Source: Serratia sp. PL17 (GTDB lineage Bacteria; Pseudomonadota; Gammaproteobacteria; Enterobacterales; Enterobacteriaceae). Taken from it: a stretch of DNA of 64,000 nucleotides. The stretch spans positions 551,061 to 615,060 of the forward strand of contig NZ_JAFIBY010000002.1 of the NCBI RefSeq assembly GCF_017832355.1, read 5' to 3'. This document shows, piece after piece, positions 20,086 to 29,814 of the stretch. Below the pieces are notes generated by a model. The model ran no database searches. It was not told the origin of the DNA and was given only the letters and a program-made list of their open reading frames with translations. Position numbers and translations under genes: made by a program. How positions within the stretch are numbered: the first letter of the stretch is position 1; every line of letters starts with the position of its first letter.

Positions 20086-21090
20086 ATGAGCACGGGAAGC
20101 CCAATGATTACATTACGCCGGGTTGCGGTGTGTACGATGGTAAGTTTGTGGTTGGCGGGTTGTACAAACAACGCGTCGACATCGGCCCCTATCAGTAGTG
20201 TGGACGGTGGCGGATCTGCCGCATCCAACAATGCCGGTGTGCCGGTGAGCTCTGAAGGCCATATTGTTTACAACCGCAGTTACACGTCGATTCCCAAAGG
20301 GAGCTACAGCGGTAATACCTATACGGTTAAGCGCGGAGACACGCTGTTTTATATCGCCTGGATCACCGGTAACGACTACCGTGACCTGGCTCAGCGCAAT
20401 AATATTCCTGAACCATACAGCCTGAATGTGGGTCAAAACATTCAGCTTGGTAATGGTTCTGCCAACGGAAATGGCGGCATGTTGGCGGCAACAGACGCGA
20501 CCAGCGGCGGTGTTCCTAAGCCGCCATCGAGCACTCAGATACAAACTGCAACGGTTGATTCTCAATCAACTAACGCGTATTCTGATAACTCGGGTAAACA
20601 GAATGTAGGTAAGATGTTACCTGCAGCAGGCGCAGTGGCGGCAACTACCGCAACAGCCCCTGTTACCGCACCGGTCGTTGCTCCACCAGTGAGCAGCACC
20701 GTCAGCAATAGTGCCCCAGTAAGTACCTGGAGATGGCCTACTGACGGTAAGATTATTGATAACTTTTCCTCATCAGAAGGTGGGAATAAAGGAGTCGATA
20801 TCGCCGGGTCCCGTGGGCAGCCGATTCTCGCTACCGCCGATGGTCGTGTAGTGTATGCAGGCAACGCTTTACGGGGTTACGGTAATCTAATCATCATTAA
20901 ACACAATGATGATTACCTGAGCGCCTACGCTCACAACGACACAATGCTGGTCCGGGAACAACAAGAAGTGAAGGCGGGTCAAAAAATAGCCACCATGGGT
21001 AGCACCGGAACCAGTTCAGTACGTTTGCATTTTGAAATTCGTTACAAGGGGAAATCCGTAAACCCGCTGCGTTATCTTCCGCAGCGATAG
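20086..21090 (+). CDS. nlpD: Outer-membrane lipoprotein NlpD, amidase activator
   Basis: NlpD is an outer-membrane lipoprotein that activates the amidase AmiC during daughter-cell separation. The 334 residues have a lipoprotein signal with lipobox LAGC (Cys26), a LysM peptidoglycan-binding domain ([14 protein letters not shown], about 83-125), a long low-complexity Ala/Thr/Pro/Val linker (about 130-215), and a C-terminal M23/LytM domain (about 225-330). NlpD-type LytM domains are degenerate and regulate rather than cut. The linker is shorter and differs from the Gln/Pro linker in E. coli. The main rpoS promoter is known to lie inside nlpD in E. coli. Confidence 0.96.
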   Translation: MSTGSPMITLRRVAVCTMVSLWLAGCTNNASTSAPISSVDGGGSAASNNAGVPVSSEGHIVYNRSYTSIPKGSYSGNTYTVKRGDTLFYIAWITGNDYRDLAQRNNIPEPYSLNVGQNIQLGNGSANGNGGMLAATDATSGGVPKPPSSTQIQTATVDSQSTNAYSDNSGKQNVGKMLPAAGAVAATTATAPVTAPVVAPPVSSTVSNSAPVSTWRWPTDGKIIDNFSSSEGGNKGVDIAGSRGQPILATADGRVVYAGNALRGYGNLIIIKHNDDYLSAYAHNDTMLVREQQEVKAGQKIATMGSTGTSSVRLHFEIRYKGKSVNPLRYLPQR

Positions 21091-21139
21091 ATTGGGCAGA
21101 ATACGCTGTATTCTGCTCGCGGTATCACGGGTAGGAGCA
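21023..21139 (+). promoter_or_regulatory. rpoS untranslated leader with conserved sRNA-responsive segments
   Basis: The segment at 21030-21057 (TTTTGAAATTCGTTACAAGG and on) matches the E. coli rpoS leader strand that folds against the ribosome binding site and is opened by DsrA and RprA. ATCACGGGTAGGAGC at 21125-21139 is the matching initiation region. The first part also encodes the NlpD C-terminus. Between them a perfect 9-bp hairpin, GCAGAATAC/GTATTCTGC (21096-21116), replaces the corresponding E. coli loop. The role is known for E. coli; conservation here is seen. Confidence 0.65.
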
Positions 21140-21143
21140 GCAT

Positions 21144-22142
21144 ATGAGCCAAAATACGCTGAAAGTTAACGAGTTACATGATGATGCGGATTTCGACGAG
21201 AACGCAACGGAAGTGGAATCATTCGACGAAAAAGCACTGGTTGAAGAAGAGGCCAGTGAGAGTGATCTAGCGGAAGAAGAGTTGTTGTCACAAGGCGTGA
21301 CCCAACGCGTATTGGATGCGACGCAGCTCTATCTTGGCGAAATCGGCTATTCTCCGCTGCTGACCGCAGAGGAAGAAGTTTATTTTGCGCGGCGTGCACT
21401 GCGCGGTGACGTGCCGTCCCGCCGCCGAATGATTGAAAGTAACCTGCGGTTGGTGGTGAAAATCGCCCGCCGTTACAGCAATCGCGGCCTGGCGCTGCTG
21501 GATCTGATTGAAGAGGGTAACCTCGGTCTGATCCGCGCAGTGGAAAAGTTTGACCCAGAACGTGGTTTCCGTTTCTCGACTTACGCAACCTGGTGGATCC
21601 GGCAGACGATTGAACGGGCGATCATGAACCAAACCCGTACCATCCGCTTGCCTATCCACATTGTCAAAGAACTGAATGTCTATCTGCGCACCGCGCGCGA
21701 ACTTTCTCATAAACTGGATCATGAACCGAGCGCAGAAGAGATTGCAGAGCAACTCGACAAGCCGGTCGATGATGTCAGCCGTATGCTGCGTCTGAACGAA
21801 CGTATCACTTCTGTTGATACGCCGTTGGGCGGGGATTCAGAGAAAGCGTTGCTGGACATTTTGGCGGACGAAAAAGACAACGGACCGGAAGACACCACAC
21901 AAGACGATGACATGAAGCAGAGCATCGTTAAGTGGCTGTTCGAACTGAACGCTAAACAGCGTGAAGTGCTGGCACGTCGTTTTGGTCTGTTGGGCTACGA
22001 AGCGGCAACGCTCGAAGATGTAGGTCGTGAGATTGGCCTGACTCGTGAGCGTGTACGTCAGATCCAGGTTGAAGGTTTGCGTCGCCTGCGTGAAATTCTG
22101 CAGATGCAGGGCCTGAGTATTGAGGCACTGTTCCGCGAGTAA
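21144..22142 (+). CDS. rpoS: RNA polymerase sigma factor RpoS
   Basis: This is the stationary-phase and general stress sigma factor (sigma S). Its 332 residues compare with 330 in E. coli. After an acidic N-terminal region (about 1-50) come region 1.2 ([19 protein letters not shown]), region 2 ([14 protein letters not shown], then [19 protein letters not shown]), region 3 and region 4 with the [18 protein letters not shown] helix-turn-helix. A bidirectional terminator follows. Expression is likely controlled by the leader described at 21023-21139. Confidence 0.98.
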   Translation: MSQNTLKVNELHDDADFDENATEVESFDEKALVEEEASESDLAEEELLSQGVTQRVLDATQLYLGEIGYSPLLTAEEEVYFARRALRGDVPSRRRMIESNLRLVVKIARRYSNRGLALLDLIEEGNLGLIRAVEKFDPERGFRFSTYATWWIRQTIERAIMNQTRTIRLPIHIVKELNVYLRTARELSHKLDHEPSAEEIAEQLDKPVDDVSRMLRLNERITSVDTPLGGDSEKALLDILADEKDNGPEDTTQDDDMKQSIVKWLFELNAKQREVLARRFGLLGYEAATLEDVGREIGLTRERVRQIQVEGLRRLREILQMQGLSIEALFRE

Positions 22143-22170
22143 CGCTGGAAGGTGAATCGCATTAAAATAA

Positions 22171-22201
22171 AAACGGTGAGCATAATGCTCACCGTTTTTT
22201 T
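22171..22201. terminator. Bidirectional terminator between rpoS and mutS
   Basis: AAACGGTGAGCAT pairs with ATGCTCACCGTTT and is followed by a T-run on the plus strand and an A-run before it, so it can end both convergent transcripts. Confidence 0.9.
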
Positions 22202-22224
22202 ATGCCCGCAAAATGATACGCGGG

Positions 22225-24780
22225 TTAGACCATACCTTTCAGGCGGTAAATCCACTCCAGCGCCTGGCGTGGCGACAGCGAATCCGGATCCAGCGCCTCG
22301 AGCGCTTCGACTGCCGGTGAGCTTTCCTCATTTAGCAGCGTCATCTGGGTCGCGTCAACGGTGCCGCTGGCTGTATGGCTTGAGATAGCTTCCAGCTCAC
22401 GTAACTTCTGCCGTGCACGTTTGATTACCTCACGTGGCACACCGGCCAGTGCGGCCACAGCCAAACCATAACTCTTGCTGGCTGCACCGTCCTGTACGCT
22501 GTGCATAAAGGCGATAGTGTCGCCATGTTCCAGCGCATCCAGGTGCACGTTAACCACGCCTTCCATTTTCTCCGGCAGGGTCGTCAGCTCAAAGTAATGG
22601 GTGGCGAACAGCGTCATGGCTTTAATGCGGTTGGCCAGGTTTTCGGCACAGGCCCAAGCCAGGGATAAACCGTCGTAGGTTGACGTACCGCGGCCAATTT
22701 CATCCATCAATACCAGGCTGTTTTCAGTGGCGTTATGCAGGATATTGGCTGTTTCAGTCATCTCCACCATAAAGGTAGAGCGGCCAGAGGCCAGGTCATC
22801 CGCGGCACCAACGCGCGTAAAGATGCGGTCAACCGGGCCGATCACGGCCTTACTCGCCGGCACGTAGCTGCCGATATGTGCCATCAACACGATCAGCGCT
22901 GTTTGTCGCATATAGGTGCTTTTACCCCCCATATTCGGACCAGTGATGATCAACATACGACGCTGAGGCGACAGAGACAGTGGGTTGGAAATAAAGGGCT
23001 CGCTCAGTACCTGTTCGACTACCGGGTGGCGGCCTTCGGTGATGCGAACTCCCGGCTGTTCACTCATGGTCGGGCAGGCGTAATTCAGTGTTTCTGCACG
23101 TTCGGCCAGGTTAGCCAGTACGTCCAGTTCGGCCAGTGCCCCGGCGCTTTGCTGCAATTCACCTAAATGTGGTAGCAGCAAATCGAACAGCTCTTCGTAT
23201 AACCCTTTTTCGATCGCCAGTGCTTTCCCTTTCGACGTGAGAACCTTGTCTTCATACTCTTTCAGTTCGGGAATAATGTAGCGTTCGGCGTTTTTCAACG
23301 TCTGTCGGCGCACGTAGTGGATTGGCACCAGATGGCTTTGCCCGCGGCTAACCTGGATGTAATAGCCATGTACGCCATTGAAGCCGACCTTCAGCGTATC
23401 CAACCCCAGCTTTTCACGTTCGCGAATTTCAAGACGGTCGAGGTAGTCGCTGGCACCATCGGCCAGGGCGCGCCACTCGTCCAGCTCGCTGTTGTAGCCG
23501 GGCGCGATAACACCACCGTCACGTACCAGAACCGGTGGGGCTTCAACCACGGCACGTTCCAGCAAATCCTGCAGTTCATCAAACTGACCGACTTGTGATA
23601 GCAAGTGCTGTACATGCGGGGTATCCACACCCTTCAGCAGTGCGTGGATATCCGGCAACTGCTGGAAAGCGTGGCGCATCCGTGCCAGGTCACGAGGGCG
23701 GGCGCTGCGCAGAGCCAGACGAGCCAATATACGTTCCAGATCGCCAACTTGTCGCAGAGAAGGCTGAAGGTCGGCATAGATATCCTGCAGTGCGCCAATC
23801 GCCTGTTGGCGATTATTCAGCACCTTGATATCGCGAGTGGGCATATGCAACCAACGCTTGAGCATACGGCTGCCCATCGCGGTCACACTGCAATCGAGGA
23901 TTGCCGCAAGCGTATTTTCAGTGCCGCCGGACAAGCTCTGGGTGAGTTCAAGGTTACGCCGTGTGGCGGCATCCATGATAATGCCGTCCTGCTGGCGTTC
24001 CATGGTGATGCCTCGAATATGGGGTAATGAGGTGCGTTGGGTATCTTTAACGTACTGCAACAGACAGCCGGCGGCTCGCAGTGCCTGATGGGCTTGATCA
24101 ACGCCGAAGCCGGTGAGATCGCGGGTGCCGAACTGCAGGTTAAGCTGCTGGCGTGCGGTTTCGGGTTCAAATTCCCACAGTGGGCGGCGGCGTAGGCCGT
24201 GGCGCTGTTCAATCAGCGACATTTGTTCAAAGGTTTCAGGGTAAAGCAATTCGGCAGGATTCGTGCGCTGCAATTCTGCCGCCATGGTTTCGATATCTGC
24301 CGGTTCGGCAACCCGGAAACGGCCGGAGCTGATATCTAGCGTAGCGTAGCCAAAGCCGCGTGCGTCCTGCCAGATGGCGGCCAGCAGGTTATCCTGACGC
24401 TCTTGTAACAGCGCTTCGTCGGTGATGGTGCCTGGGGTGACGATACGCACGACTTTACGCTCAACCGGGCCTTTACTCGTGGCGGGATCGCCGATTTGCT
24501 CACACAGGGCGACAGATTCACCGAGCTGCACCAGTTTGGCCAGATAGTTCTCTACCGCATGGTGCGGTACACCAGCCATTGGGATAGGTTCGCCTGCTGA
24601 GGCGCCGCGTTTGGTCAGCGAAATATCCAACAGCTGAGAAGCGCGCTTGGCGTCATCGTAAAACAGCTCGTAAAAGTCACCCATGCGATAGAACAACAGG
24701 ATTTCAGGGTGTTCGGCCTTGAGGCGCAGGTATTGCTGCATCATGGGCGTGTGTGAATCGAGCTTATTGGTGCTATTCAT
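22225..24780 (-). CDS. mutS: DNA mismatch repair protein MutS
   Basis: MutS recognises base mismatches and small loops and recruits MutL. The 851 residues (853 in E. coli) have the mismatch-binding GDFYELF with Phe36 and Glu38, connector, core lever and clamp domains, and the ATPase domain with Walker [10 protein letters not shown] near 613-621 and DEIGRGTST near 690. A helix-turn-helix dimerisation tail ends the protein. The gene converges on rpoS, the conserved but recombination-prone mutS-rpoS junction of enterics, which here contains no extra genes. Confidence 0.98.
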   Translation of the reverse strand: MNSTNKLDSHTPMMQQYLRLKAEHPEILLFYRMGDFYELFYDDAKRASQLLDISLTKRGASAGEPIPMAGVPHHAVENYLAKLVQLGESVALCEQIGDPATSKGPVERKVVRIVTPGTITDEALLQERQDNLLAAIWQDARGFGYATLDISSGRFRVAEPADIETMAAELQRTNPAELLYPETFEQMSLIEQRHGLRRRPLWEFEPETARQQLNLQFGTRDLTGFGVDQAHQALRAAGCLLQYVKDTQRTSLPHIRGITMERQQDGIIMDAATRRNLELTQSLSGGTENTLAAILDCSVTAMGSRMLKRWLHMPTRDIKVLNNRQQAIGALQDIYADLQPSLRQVGDLERILARLALRSARPRDLARMRHAFQQLPDIHALLKGVDTPHVQHLLSQVGQFDELQDLLERAVVEAPPVLVRDGGVIAPGYNSELDEWRALADGASDYLDRLEIREREKLGLDTLKVGFNGVHGYYIQVSRGQSHLVPIHYVRRQTLKNAERYIIPELKEYEDKVLTSKGKALAIEKGLYEELFDLLLPHLGELQQSAGALAELDVLANLAERAETLNYACPTMSEQPGVRITEGRHPVVEQVLSEPFISNPLSLSPQRRMLIITGPNMGGKSTYMRQTALIVLMAHIGSYVPASKAVIGPVDRIFTRVGAADDLASGRSTFMVEMTETANILHNATENSLVLMDEIGRGTSTYDGLSLAWACAENLANRIKAMTLFATHYFELTTLPEKMEGVVNVHLDALEHGDTIAFMHSVQDGAASKSYGLAVAALAGVPREVIKRARQKLRELEAISSHTASGTVDATQMTLLNEESSPAVEALEALDPDSLSPRQALEWIYRLKGMV

Positions 24781-25121
24781 AAGATTACTGTTTCCAATCC
24801 ATTGAATTTAAAGTTGGTTGTGATGTTGGGTGCCATCATTAGGGGTCAAGCCGTTGCAAAAAAACCACGCCGTGGACTGGTGGTTGACGGCGGTAAGGAT
24901 CAATAAGCCCTTAATACTGCCGCTATACTAGCCCAGCGGGCAATCGGCTGTCACAGGTAAAAATGGGGAGCTTTGCGCAAAGTTGGTTTTTAAGCCAGAG
25001 AATAGCGTTGCAATCGATAGAACGTATTTTTCGCTGTAATGTCATCAGAATATGAGGGAATAAGGACATTGCCTACAGGCGGGCTTGAGGTTGCCATCAT
25101 TCATCAAGCCCGAGGGGAGTA
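24781..25121. other. mutS upstream gap
   Basis: This 341-base gap holds no supportable gene. CGGGCTTGA (25080-25088) and TCAAGCCCG (25104-25112) form a 9-bp stem with a 15-base loop just past the next gene's stop codon and could be its weak terminator; there is no T-run. The mutS promoter must lie in the left part. Confidence 0.4.
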
Positions 25122-26129
25122 TCAGTGAGTGGCGGATGATAAAGGCAGGGGGAGTTGGTAAATGCGGAAGCTGCCGGGGACTTCGGCCTCGTGTCCGGCG
25201 AGTAAACGGTGGCGAATGCGGGCCTCGCTGACAAAGGCACAGCCCTGTGGGGTGATGTCCAGGTTGACCGGGGACTCCATACCTTCACGGATGATTTCAA
25301 TGCGGTGTAAGCCAGTGCTACTCGGATCGGAAATTCGCAGGATTCTACCCTGACCGCTGTTAATCCCATTCTCGAGTACGATAAGAGAGCCGTCTGGTGC
25401 CAATCCCATTCCATCTGGGTTTTCGATGGTTCTTGGTAGCAGGATTTCTGACAGGCTCGGCTGTTCCTCCCCATAGCTTAGGGTGTAGAGCTTCCCGCTG
25501 CCAAAATTGGCAATCGCCATCACCTTGCCATCTATCAGAACAATACCTGCAGCGCCGATGCCACTGGGGCCAGCCAGGCGTTTGTCACGGAAGATTATCT
25601 GAAAATTGGCCTCCCCAGGACGAAGCCTCATGATGCTTCCTGCTTTGGTTTCTGTCAGATAAACCGTGCCATCTTTGGCGATAACCAAGTCATTACCCAT
25701 TCCTCCTTCCGGTAAGGTTAGACTGCGGTTAATCGTCGCATCCGAGACATTCAGGGCAAAAACACGATGGGCACGAGTTTGTCCTGTGGGGAGGAAGTCC
25801 GGGGAGTTTCCCCATAACAGCCCACGCTGCTCATCCAATCTCAGCGTGGTTGAGGCAAAAACCGTTTCGGCGCCGGAAAAAAAGGTCTCCCAATTCTCGT
25901 TCGGCCGTTTTCGCAAGATACGGCCGCTAGTCACTAAGCCAACATACAGGGTTCCGTCGGAAGCGCGGGCGATGCCATTAGGGTACAGCGCGCCTGGCGG
26001 TAAAGTCATGCTGGTCGGTGTGCAGGTGGCGTTTGGGGGAACGGCCGCGGAAGCCGCAGGCGTTGCGATGGCGAATAGTAGGGCTGTTAGCGCGGCCAGC
26101 GCCGTGCGATATCTTATTGCGTATAACAT
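25122..26129 (-). CDS. Secreted SMP-30/gluconolactonase-like beta-propeller protein
   Basis: This is a probable six-bladed beta-propeller of the SMP-30/strictosidine-synthase-like group, exported by a signal peptide (hydrophobic core ALAALTALLFAIATPAASA, about 10-28). Repeated blade motifs of the type PNGIARASDGTLYVG, GMGNDLVIAKDGTVYLTE and PDGMGLAPDGSLIVLE are seen. The start at 26129 has AGGAGAGG at 26134-26141 on the minus strand; an upstream in-frame start lacks one. The 335-residue protein begins 38 bases after the aldo/keto reductase stop, so the genes are probably cotranscribed. Hydrolysis of a lactone is the family guess; substrate unknown. Confidence 0.75.
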   Translation of the reverse strand: MLYAIRYRTALAALTALLFAIATPAASAAVPPNATCTPTSMTLPPGALYPNGIARASDGTLYVGLVTSGRILRKRPNENWETFFSGAETVFASTTLRLDEQRGLLWGNSPDFLPTGQTRAHRVFALNVSDATINRSLTLPEGGMGNDLVIAKDGTVYLTETKAGSIMRLRPGEANFQIIFRDKRLAGPSGIGAAGIVLIDGKVMAIANFGSGKLYTLSYGEEQPSLSEILLPRTIENPDGMGLAPDGSLIVLENGINSGQGRILRISDPSSTGLHRIEIIREGMESPVNLDITPQGCAFVSEARIRHRLLAGHEAEVPGSFRIYQLPLPLSSATH

Positions 26130-26167
26130 CTGGCCTCTCCTGAGTTTGATAAGGGTGGGGCGAAGTA

Positions 26168-27139
26168 CTACCACCGTTGGGGGCGAGCGTGTTTGTTCAT
26201 GGGAGCCTCAAGTGTTGCGAGCTCTTCATCTGACAGCGTGAGTGAGAGCGCTTTGAGTGCATCTTGAAGATGGTGTGACTTGGACAGGCCTACAATGGGG
26301 GCGGCAACTGACTCTTTGGCTAACACCCATGCAAGAGAGACCTGTGCCGTTGGTACGCCGCGGGCAGTCGCGATGGCTTCAACTGCCTTAATGGTGTGCT
26401 CCACTTCATTTCTGCCGCCGTACCAGCGTGGAGCTTGTTCGTCAGTTTCGGCCCGAAGCGTCCCGGCTTTTCTCGCGCCGGCCAGTAAGCCCCTTGCCAA
26501 CGGCGACCAAGGGGTCAGGCTGACACCTTCCTCCAGACAAAGCGGGAGTAAATCCGCCTCATCCTCGCGTGTGACCAGGTTGTATTGGCTTTGCATGGAA
26601 ATAAAGCTGGCCAGATTATTATGACGTTGAAACGCCAGTATTTTCATAAAACGCCAGGCGTGCATTGAAGACGCACCGAGGTAACGGATCTTGCCGGCAC
26701 GCACCAGGTTATCGAGCGTTTCGGCCGTTTCCTCAATCGGGGTTTCCTCATCGAAACGGTGTATCACGAACAGATCGATATAATCTGTCCCCAAGCGTTG
26801 TAGCGAGGCATTAACGCTTTGAATGATATGTTTGCGTGATAGCCCGCGGTTGTTGGGGTGTTCGCTCATCGGGAAGAACGCCTTGGTAGCGATCACCATA
26901 TCGTCGCGGCGCGCAAAGTCCTTCAGCGCGCGCCCGAGAATACGTTCGCTCCCGCCGGAGGAATAGATATTTGCAGTGTCGAAAAAGTTAATACCGGATT
27001 CCAGTGCATCCCGGATGAAAGGGCGAGCTTGCTCCTCCTGCAATACCCAAGGGCGCCAGGTCGGTTCCCCATAGGTCATACACCCCAGACAAAGTCTGGA
27101 AACTTTCAGGCCGCTATGACCAAGGCGAACGTAGTTCAT
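26168..27139 (-). CDS. Aldo/keto reductase (YajO-like)
   Basis: This is a cytosolic NADPH-dependent oxidoreductase with a TIM-barrel fold. The 323 residues show the catalytic tetrad: FFDTANIYSSG with Asp and Tyr (about 52-62), the ATK lysine near 85 and the VIHRFDEETPIEE histidine near 125. They also show the C-terminal cofactor site APIVGLSKSHHLQDAL. The GCMTYGEP opening resembles E. coli YajO. It lies between an SDR gene (37 bases upstream) and the propeller gene, suggesting a small redox operon. The substrate cannot be read from sequence. Confidence 0.85.
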   Translation of the reverse strand: MNYVRLGHSGLKVSRLCLGCMTYGEPTWRPWVLQEEQARPFIRDALESGINFFDTANIYSSGGSERILGRALKDFARRDDMVIATKAFFPMSEHPNNRGLSRKHIIQSVNASLQRLGTDYIDLFVIHRFDEETPIEETAETLDNLVRAGKIRYLGASSMHAWRFMKILAFQRHNNLASFISMQSQYNLVTREDEADLLPLCLEEGVSLTPWSPLARGLLAGARKAGTLRAETDEQAPRWYGGRNEVEHTIKAVEAIATARGVPTAQVSLAWVLAKESVAAPIVGLSKSHHLQDALKALSLTLSDEELATLEAPMNKHARPQRW

Positions 27140-27175
27140 CGTCTTACCTCCAGGGGCTGTCGATAGTGGTGGCTT

Positions 27176-27979
27176 TCAGCGCATTCCTGCGATGGTGTAA
27201 CCGCCGTCGACCAAAATGCTTTGCCCGGTGACAAAGCGGGCGTCATCCGTCGAGAGCCAGACGGCGACATCGCCGATGTCTTCAGACTGGCCCAATCGTT
27301 GGGCAGGCGTATGCGAGATGAACGGGGTGAAAGCGGATGGATCAGATAGGCTGCTATGGGCCATCGGTGTGTCGATGATGCCGGGATTGATGTTGTTAAT
27401 CCGGATAGCGTGATTGCCATATTCGAGTGCTATCGCACGGATCAGCGCATCGAGTGCTCCCTTGCTGGCAGAGTAACTTGATGAGCCAGCCAGCGCGCCT
27501 TTGGCAAGCCAGGACGAGGTATTGACGATCACACCGCCTGAGTTTTGCGCCAGAAAAGCCTCAACCTCGTACTTAATCGATAACCAGACGCCCCTGAGAT
27601 TGGTGGCAATCACCGCATCGAAATCTGCGCTAGTTTGCTGATGGATAGGGACAAAATTGCCGAGAATGCCGGCGTTGTTGAAAGCGATGTCAAGCCGCCC
27701 GTAGTGAGAGGTCACTGTGGTGAGCAGGCGGCGGACATCCTCTTCTTGCGAAACGTCCGCCACGACGGCCAGCGCCTCTCCGCCAGCGAGCATAACCTCA
27801 TGAGCAGTGGCATCTATCTCTGCGGAACGACGCCCAGCCAAAGCCACTTTTGCGCCTTCTCGCGCATAGGCCAGTACTGCGGCGCGTCCAATACCTGTCC
27901 CCCCTCCGGTGACCAGGACGACTTTGCCTTCCAGGCGTTTGTGCGGGGTGGTATGTACAGAATCAGCGTATTGAGTCAT
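27176..27979 (-). CDS. Short-chain dehydrogenase/reductase
   Basis: This is a classical SDR of 267 residues. The Rossmann motif TGGGTGIGRA lies near 25-34, NNAG near 103, the catalytic serine in NTSSWLAKG, and YSASK (Tyr/Lys pair) near 168-172. The IDTPMA and SILVDGGYTIAGM ending is typical of enzymes that take NAD(H) or NADP(H). It is the first gene of the minus-strand group and divergent from a LysR regulator, which probably controls it. Substrate unknown. Confidence 0.88.
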   Translation of the reverse strand: MTQYADSVHTTPHKRLEGKVVLVTGGGTGIGRAAVLAYAREGAKVALAGRRSAEIDATAHEVMLAGGEALAVVADVSQEEDVRRLLTTVTSHYGRLDIAFNNAGILGNFVPIHQQTSADFDAVIATNLRGVWLSIKYEVEAFLAQNSGGVIVNTSSWLAKGALAGSSSYSASKGALDALIRAIALEYGNHAIRINNINPGIIDTPMAHSSLSDPSAFTPFISHTPAQRLGQSEDIGDVAVWLSTDDARFVTGQSILVDGGYTIAGMR

Positions 27980-28029
27980 AGCATTAATACCCAGTGATTA
28001 AACACCTAACCATGCTATGTTGTTACGAA

Positions 28030-28047
28030 ATGGATAACTATCCGTTA
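28030..28047. promoter_or_regulatory. Candidate LysR operator between SDR and lysR genes
   Basis: GGATA (28033-28037) and TATCC (28040-28044) make a perfect inverted repeat around AC, in the middle of the 106-base divergent promoter region. LysR-type regulators bind such dyads between their gene and the target; the link is inferred from position. Confidence 0.45.
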
Positions 28048-28085
28048 AAAATTCATCTCACTGTTAAATTATTTATATCAATCAA

Positions 28086-29000
28086 ATGAAAAAAACCGAC
28101 TTGTCAGGGCTGGCGGCCTTTGTGGCCATCGCCAAAGAGCGCAGTTTCAGGCGAGCCGCTGCCAGGCTAGGGGTTACACCGCCGACGCTCAGTCATACCA
28201 TGCGCGATTTGGAGGCGCAGCTTGGCATTCGCTTGTTGAATCGTACCACCCGCAACGTATCAACAACTGAGGCGGGCGAGCATTTGCTGACGACGTTGGC
28301 CCCGCTATTTGCCGATATCGATACGGCGCTGGAGAGCTTGAATACCTTTCGCGATCGGCCACAGGGCGTGGTTCGGATCAATGCGTCCCGAACGGCTATC
28401 CAACTTGCGCTGGTGCCGCATTTGGGGCTCTTGGCCCGCGATTACCCCGGTATTACGCTGGAGATTGTGGCGGAAGAGGGATTTGCCAATATTGTCGAAC
28501 AAGGCTTTGATGCCGGCATCCGGCTTGGCGAGGATCTACACAACGATATGCGAGCTGTGCGGGTCACGCCTGATTTACGTATGGCTATTGTGGCAACGCC
28601 TGAATACTTCCAACAGAATGGAAAGCCAAACCACCCCGAAGACCTGTTGAATCATCGCTGTATTGGATGGCGAAAGATTGCTTCGGGAGAGCTCTATAAA
28701 TGGACGTTTAAAAAAGGCGACCAGATACTTTCCGTCTCGGTGAATAGCCCGCTGATATTTGATGATGCAAGACTGATGTTGCAAGCAGCATTAGCGCATG
28801 CAGGTATAGCGTTCGCCATCGAGGAAGAAGTAAAGGAACATCTGGCAGCAGGGCGGCTGGAGCGGGTGATGGCCGATTGGTGCGCACCCTTCCCAGGTTT
28901 TTATCTTTACTATCCGAACCGCAGAAACCACCCCGTCGCATTGACTACGGTAATTAACGTAGTGCGTTATCCCAGCCAGACGATCAGTCCCGAAGCGTAA
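28086..29000 (+). CDS. LysR-family transcriptional regulator
   Basis: The protein has 304 residues: an N-terminal winged helix-turn-helix (about 5-62; SFRRAAARLGVTPPTLSHTMRDLE) and a periplasmic-binding-like effector domain (about 90-295). RLLNRTTRNVSTTEAGE is the usual wing sequence of the large oxidoreductase-linked LysR group. It is divergently transcribed from the SDR, AKR and propeller genes, which are its likely targets. The effector is unknown. Confidence 0.9.
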   Translation: MKKTDLSGLAAFVAIAKERSFRRAAARLGVTPPTLSHTMRDLEAQLGIRLLNRTTRNVSTTEAGEHLLTTLAPLFADIDTALESLNTFRDRPQGVVRINASRTAIQLALVPHLGLLARDYPGITLEIVAEEGFANIVEQGFDAGIRLGEDLHNDMRAVRVTPDLRMAIVATPEYFQQNGKPNHPEDLLNHRCIGWRKIASGELYKWTFKKGDQILSVSVNSPLIFDDARLMLQAALAHAGIAFAIEEEVKEHLAAGRLERVMADWCAPFPGFYLYYPNRRNHPVALTTVINVVRYPSQTISPEA

Positions 29001-29485
29001 TCTTGCTCTGCCTGTGGCTGGTCCGTCGAATGCCTTTCCCTCAAAAACACCGACTCTTTGCCACCGCTTGTCTCGTCTTATCTTGATGATGCGCGCTAAT
29101 CAAGGGCGAACTATTTCTGTTCACCAATCAACCGATGAATGACCCTGCGCATGGAATTATCCATAAACATTCTGCATGTTTATAACGTATTGTTTATAAT
29201 TGTTATTTGTTCTTTTATGGCGAATAAATTCAGTAATTAAAGGTTGTTTGTGAGTCAGGTCACACTATTTTTTTATATGAAATGTGAAGAGGGTCAATCT
29301 GGTAGGTCAAGCAGAGACGGTTCTTTGTGCTGGTGGCTTACCGGTCCACTTCAATGCCTCCGTATACTGTCTGCAACCAGGGCAACGTAACGGAAGTTTT
29401 CATAAGGAATGTGCGTGAGGCAATAACTATTGCATCTGGCAAACAAATGACACGGGGCTTTTTTGATTATCTTGAGGGACTTGGT
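29001..29485 (+). promoter_or_regulatory. Upstream region of the chitobiose operon
   Basis: No gene is supported in these 485 bases. Three control elements are visible: a perfect dyad ATAAACAT-TCTGC-ATGTTTAT at 29163-29183, a NagC-like TTATTT...GAATAAA arrangement at 29203-29228, and a perfect CRP site at 29249-29264. About 220 bases separate the CRP site from chbB, so the message probably has a long leader. In E. coli this operon is controlled by CRP, NagC and ChbR. The open frame that runs in from 29327 is rejected as an extension of chbB. Confidence 0.5.
29249..29264 (+). promoter_or_regulatory. CRP site upstream of chbB
   Basis: TGTGA-GTCAGG-TCACA is an exact match to the CRP consensus, flanked by T-rich sequence on both sides. 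It indicates catabolite control of chitobiose uptake. Confidence 0.8.
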
Positions 29486-29803
29486 ATGGAAAAGAAAAAA
29501 ATCTATCTGTTTTGTTCTGCTGGTATGTCGACTTCCCTGCTGGTTTCAAAAATGAAAGCGCAAGCCGAGAAGTACGAAGTGCCGGTGATCATTGCCGCTT
29601 ATCCTGAGGCGCTGGCTGCAGAAAAGGGCGCTGAAGCAGATTTGATCCTGCTGGGGCCACAGATTGCCTACACGCTCGCCGAAGTGCAAAAACAGTTACC
29701 CAATAAGCCCGTCGAAGTGATCGACTCCGGTTTATACGGCAAGCTCGATGGCCTTGGGGTGTTGAAGGCTGCGGTCGCCACCATCAAAAAAGCTAACCAA
29801 TAA
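29486..29803 (+). CDS. chbB: PTS system N,N'-diacetylchitobiose-specific EIIB component
   Basis: It takes phosphate from EIIA and passes it to the sugar during transport by EIIC. The 105 residues begin [16 protein letters not shown] with phospho-acceptor Cys10, the lactose/cellobiose-family IIB pattern. I chose the ATG at 29486 because it has GAGGGA upstream and gives the family's usual length. chbC follows after 11 bases. In E. coli chbA (EIIA) comes after chbC; here no EIIA gene is present in the locus. Confidence 0.95.
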   Translation: MEKKKIYLFCSAGMSTSLLVSKMKAQAEKYEVPVIIAAYPEALAAEKGAEADLILLGPQIAYTLAEVQKQLPNKPVEVIDSGLYGKLDGLGVLKAAVATIKKANQ

Positions 29804-29814
29804 AGGGGTCTGCC

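Noticed and set aside
22152..22388. Plus-strand frame after rpoS
   Set aside because: It starts in the rpoS terminator and runs antisense to mutS; no domain or start signal.
29327..29485. N-terminal extension of chbB by 53 residues
   Set aside because: The extension has no homology to EIIB proteins, while the ATG at 29486 has a good ribosome site and gives the expected 105 residues.
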